Source: JBATTK01 sp049670505
GTDB taxonomy: Bacteria; Bacteroidota; Bacteroidia; Flavobacteriales; Flavobacteriaceae
Length of the DNA stretch: 34,515 bases
Assembly (NCBI GenBank): GCA_049670505.1
Contig: JBATTK010000113.1
Location: 1-34,515, forward strand
Direction: 5' to 3'
A model generated the notes under the pieces. That model was not told the origin of the DNA and did not search any database. It worked only from the letters and a program-made list of their open reading frames with translations. Both the position numbers and the translations under genes were made by a program. Positions 32,080-34,515 of this stretch are shown in pieces (within the stretch, counting starts at the first letter, position 1; each line of letters starts with the position of its first letter).

Positions 32080-34152
32080 ATGGACGAGCAAATACTTGAG
32101 AAAGGTTTTTCGAACCTCTGCACGGCCAAAGCTATGACCGAATTGTACGAAGCCAACTTTAAACAGGTTTCAAAATATGTACATGCCACCTCAAGAGGTC
32201 ATGAAGCTGTACAAATAGCATTGGGAATTCAACTTTTGCCCCAGGATTATGCGTTTCCGTACTATAGGGACGACGCTATGTTATTGGCCTTTGGTATGCA
32301 ACCCTATGATCTTATGCTACAGCTTATGGCCAAAAGGGACGATCCTTTTTCCGGGGGGCGAACCTACTATTGCCATCCAAGTTTACGAGATGACGACAAA
32401 CCAAAAATTCCCCATCAGTCCTCTGCTACAGGGATGCAGGCCATTCCCGCAACAGGGGTGGCCATGGGTATGCAGTATAAGGAATTACAGGGTATAGCGG
32501 ACGAGGCGGCCAATAGGTCGCCTTATGTGCAATCTAGGGATGTAAAACCTATAACCGTATGTTCCTTAGGGGATGCATCGGTCACCGAAGGTGAGATTGC
32601 GGAAGCCTTTCAGATGGCGGCATTGAAACAAATGCCCATTTTGTATTTGGTGCAGGATAATGGCTGGGACATTTCGGCCAATGCTGCGGAAACCAGGGCA
32701 CAAAATGCCTTTGAATATGCAAAGGGCTTTAAGGGCTTGGAAGCCATTTCTATTGATGGGGCCAATTTTATGGAAAGCTATCAAGCTATTCAAGAAGTTA
32801 TAAAAAAGATTCGGGAAGAACGTCGTCCTTTTTTGGTCCATGCCAAAGTACCACTGTTGAACCATCATACCTCCGGTGTCCGTATGGAGTGGTACCGGGA
32901 TGATCTGGAAGAGGCGCATTCAAGGGATCCCTATCCCGTATTAAAGCAACAACTGCTGGATAATGGATTTTCTTCGGAAAAAGTAAAACAATTGGAAGAT
33001 GAGGCAGTTTTAAAAGTTAAATCGGATTTTGAACGTGCACTTCAAGCGGAAGATCCAAGACCTGAAGACCTTTTCACACATGATTTTGTACCAACACCCA
33101 TTACGGAGGAAGTAGGAGATCGTATGCCCGAACGGGATGAAAAAGTGGTTATGGTAGATTGTGCTTTATTTGCGGTAGAAGAACTCATGCACAAACACAA
33201 AGAATGTTTGCTTTACGGGCAGGATGTAGGGGGGCGTCTGGGAGGGGTGTTCCGTGAAGCCGCGACCTTGGCCCAGAAATTTGGGGATGACAGGGTGTTC
33301 AATACACCTATACAGGAAGCCTTTATCGTGGGGTCTACCGTTGGAATGAGCGCTGTGGGTTTAAAACCTATAGTTGAGGTACAGTTTGCAGACTACATTT
33401 GGCCCGGACTCAATCAATTGTTTACGGAAGTGAGCCGAAGCTGTTATTTGACCAATGGAAAATGGCCGGTATCCATGATTTTGAGGGTGCCTATTGGCGC
33501 TTACGGCAGCGGAGGACCCTATCATTCCTCATCGGTAGAGAGCATAGTGACCAACATAAAAGGTATTAAAATTGCTTATCCAAGTAATGGGGCTGACTTA
33601 AAAGGCTTAATGAAAGCTGCCTATTATGATCCCAATCCGGTGTTAATACTAGAACATAAAGGCCTATATTGGAGTAAAGTTCCCGGGACCAAAGGAGCCA
33701 CTTCCATAGAACCTGCGGAAAATTATTTATTACCCTTTGGAAAGGCCAATGTATTGCAGGAGATTTGGAAACAGGAAAACCAAGAGACCCTTACTATTGT
33801 AAGCTATGGTATGGGGGTGCATTGGGCCATGAATGCTACCAAAGGCCTGCGGGACCGGGTAGAAGTGATTGATCTTCGTACCTTGTTTCCCTTAGATGAG
33901 CGTACTGTTATGAATTCGGTCAAAAAAACAGGAAAATGTATTGTAGTCACCGAGGAGCCAACAAATAATAGTTTTGCAAGGGCTCTGGCCGGTAAAATAC
34001 AGGAAGAATGCTTTATACATCTAGATGCACCTGTCATGACCATGGGGAGCGAGGATCTGCCTGCTATTCCCTTAAACAGTACATTGGAGCAAACAATGAT
34101 ACCATCTGCCGAAAAATTAAGGAACAAGATTGAAGCAGTGTTGGAGTATTGA
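32080..34152 (+). CDS. fused 2-oxo acid dehydrogenase E1, alpha and beta subunits
   Basis: A thiamine-diphosphate decarboxylase component that feeds E2. The 690-residue protein is an E1 alpha (about 1-330) joined to an E1 beta (about 350-690). The alpha part has YYRDDAMLLAFGMQP and the thiamine motif SLGDASVTEGEIAEAFQMA followed by DNGWDIS. The beta part has LLYGQDVGGRLGGVFR, FNTPIQEAFIVGSTVGMSA and VPIGAYGSGGPYHSSSVES. Alpha/beta fusions are common for Bacteroidota branched-chain 2-oxo acid dehydrogenases. The ATG follows the ilvE stop directly (TAAATG), so the two genes are translationally coupled. Substrate is inferred from context. Confidence 0.93.
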   Translation: MDEQILEKGFSNLCTAKAMTELYEANFKQVSKYVHATSRGHEAVQIALGIQLLPQDYAFPYYRDDAMLLAFGMQPYDLMLQLMAKRDDPFSGGRTYYCHPSLRDDDKPKIPHQSSATGMQAIPATGVAMGMQYKELQGIADEAANRSPYVQSRDVKPITVCSLGDASVTEGEIAEAFQMAALKQMPILYLVQDNGWDISANAAETRAQNAFEYAKGFKGLEAISIDGANFMESYQAIQEVIKKIREERRPFLVHAKVPLLNHHTSGVRMEWYRDDLEEAHSRDPYPVLKQQLLDNGFSSEKVKQLEDEAVLKVKSDFERALQAEDPRPEDLFTHDFVPTPITEEVGDRMPERDEKVVMVDCALFAVEELMHKHKECLLYGQDVGGRLGGVFREAATLAQKFGDDRVFNTPIQEAFIVGSTVGMSAVGLKPIVEVQFADYIWPGLNQLFTEVSRSCYLTNGKWPVSMILRVPIGAYGSGGPYHSSSVESIVTNIKGIKIAYPSNGADLKGLMKAAYYDPNPVLILEHKGLYWSKVPGTKGATSIEPAENYLLPFGKANVLQEIWKQENQETLTIVSYGMGVHWAMNATKGLRDRVEVIDLRTLFPLDERTVMNSVKKTGKCIVVTEEPTNNSFARALAGKIQEECFIHLDAPVMTMGSEDLPAIPLNSTLEQTMIPSAEKLRNKIEAVLEY

Positions 34153-34193
34153 CCAAAGTTTTGGTATTGCCCATTTTTAGCTACTTAAAATTG

Positions 34194-34231
34194 AAATAAA
34201 AAACCGCCCTGACGTTTGCAGTCAGGGCGGT
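34194..34231 (-). terminator. strong hairpin terminator between convergent genes
   Basis: ACCGCCCTGAC and GTCAGGGCGGT are perfect 11-base arms around a seven-base loop. On the minus strand the stem is followed by TTTTTTATTT, so it terminates the DUF4136 gene well. On the plus strand the T-tract is weak, but the stem may also stop transcripts of the E1 gene. Confidence 0.85.
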
Positions 34232-34256
34232 ATGATATCTTTATAAGAATCTAGTC

Positions 34257-34515
34257 TCAGTTAACCGCTACGGCCGCCGGTGGATAGGCCTGCAATATTT
34301 CGGAAACAAATGCCCTTATTCGTTTTTCTTTCTTTTCTATATTACTGGTACTGTTGAGTGTGCCTTCGCCTTTTCCCTGCCAGACCAGTTCTCTCTTTCT
34401 AGTGTCTATCAAATCTATATACAAAGAACCTTCCGTACGGGTACTCACTTGGCTACCACCACCGCCCCAACCCCAGCCCCAAGGTCCGCCAAAGCCTCCC
34501 CGGCCCCAGCCGCCC
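34257..34515 (-). CDS. DUF4136 domain-containing protein, 5' partial
   Basis: The frame is open to the end of the window, so the start lies beyond it; the first Met-like codon (GTG at 34448) is internal. The visible ~85 residues begin with a Gly/Trp-rich stretch (GGWGRGGFGGPWGWGWGGGG). The DUF4136 core ending follows: SLYIDLIDTRKRELVWQGKG and EKRIRAFVSEILQAYPP. Full-length members are usually ~170-200 residue lipoproteins of unknown function. The Gly/Trp-rich insert is common among Bacteroidota members. Confidence 0.8.
   Translation of the reverse strand, partial: GGWGRGGFGGPWGWGWGGGGSQVSTRTEGSLYIDLIDTRKRELVWQGKGEGTLNSTSNIEKKEKRIRAFVSEILQAYPPAAVAVN

Overview
The window looks like chromosomal DNA of a marine Flavobacteriaceae (Bacteroidota); the genus cannot be fixed from sequence alone. 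The evidence is a moderate-to-low GC content, several promoter -7 boxes of the Bacteroidota type TAnnTTTG, a SusC/TonB-like outer-membrane beta-barrel protein, GSCFA, DUF4230 and DUF4136 proteins, a fused E1 alpha/beta 2-oxo acid dehydrogenase, and the long Bacteroidota form of aromatic amino acid hydroxylase. No rRNA, tRNA, CRISPR array, integrase or transposase gene was found.

Layout. Positions 1-1833 hold the 3' part of a choice-of-anchor I protein and a convergent small membrane protein. Positions 1914-7120 hold der, then a long stretch of stuttering tandem and direct repeats, an outer-membrane beta-barrel gene, and a third repeat copy that begins with a degraded duplicate of the der 3' end. 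Positions 7248-10937, all on the minus strand, hold an M23 peptidase, a MerR-like regulator, LemA, two TPM-domain proteins and a lipoprotein. Positions 11043-15322 hold alaS, a GSCFA protein and a DUF4230 protein. Aromatic amino acid hydroxylase (15306-17060, minus) faces a TetR-family regulator (17177, plus).

Positions 17816-29630 are a near-complete phenylacetate (paa) catabolic cluster in the order paaE, A, B, C, D, G, H, I, J, Z, an enoyl-CoA hydratase-like gene in the paaF position, and paaY. No phenylacetate-CoA ligase (paaK) is present. Directly downstream is a second unit: 2-oxo acid dehydrogenase E2, a branched-chain aminotransferase and a fused E1 alpha/beta. A terminator and a partial DUF4136 gene end the window.

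How the genes may work together. The same inverted repeat, AACTAAC-N4-(G/A)TTAGTT, sits just before paaE and just before the E2 gene. This suggests that one regulator, probably the adjacent TetR protein, controls both units. A transaminase and a CoA-forming 2-oxo acid dehydrogenase next to a paa cluster without paaK raise the possibility that phenylalanine is taken through phenylpyruvate straight to phenylacetyl-CoA, with no free phenylacetate. This is inference; branched-chain amino acid breakdown is the conventional reading of the second unit. PaaZ also carries an extra C-terminal DinB/DUF1569-like domain.
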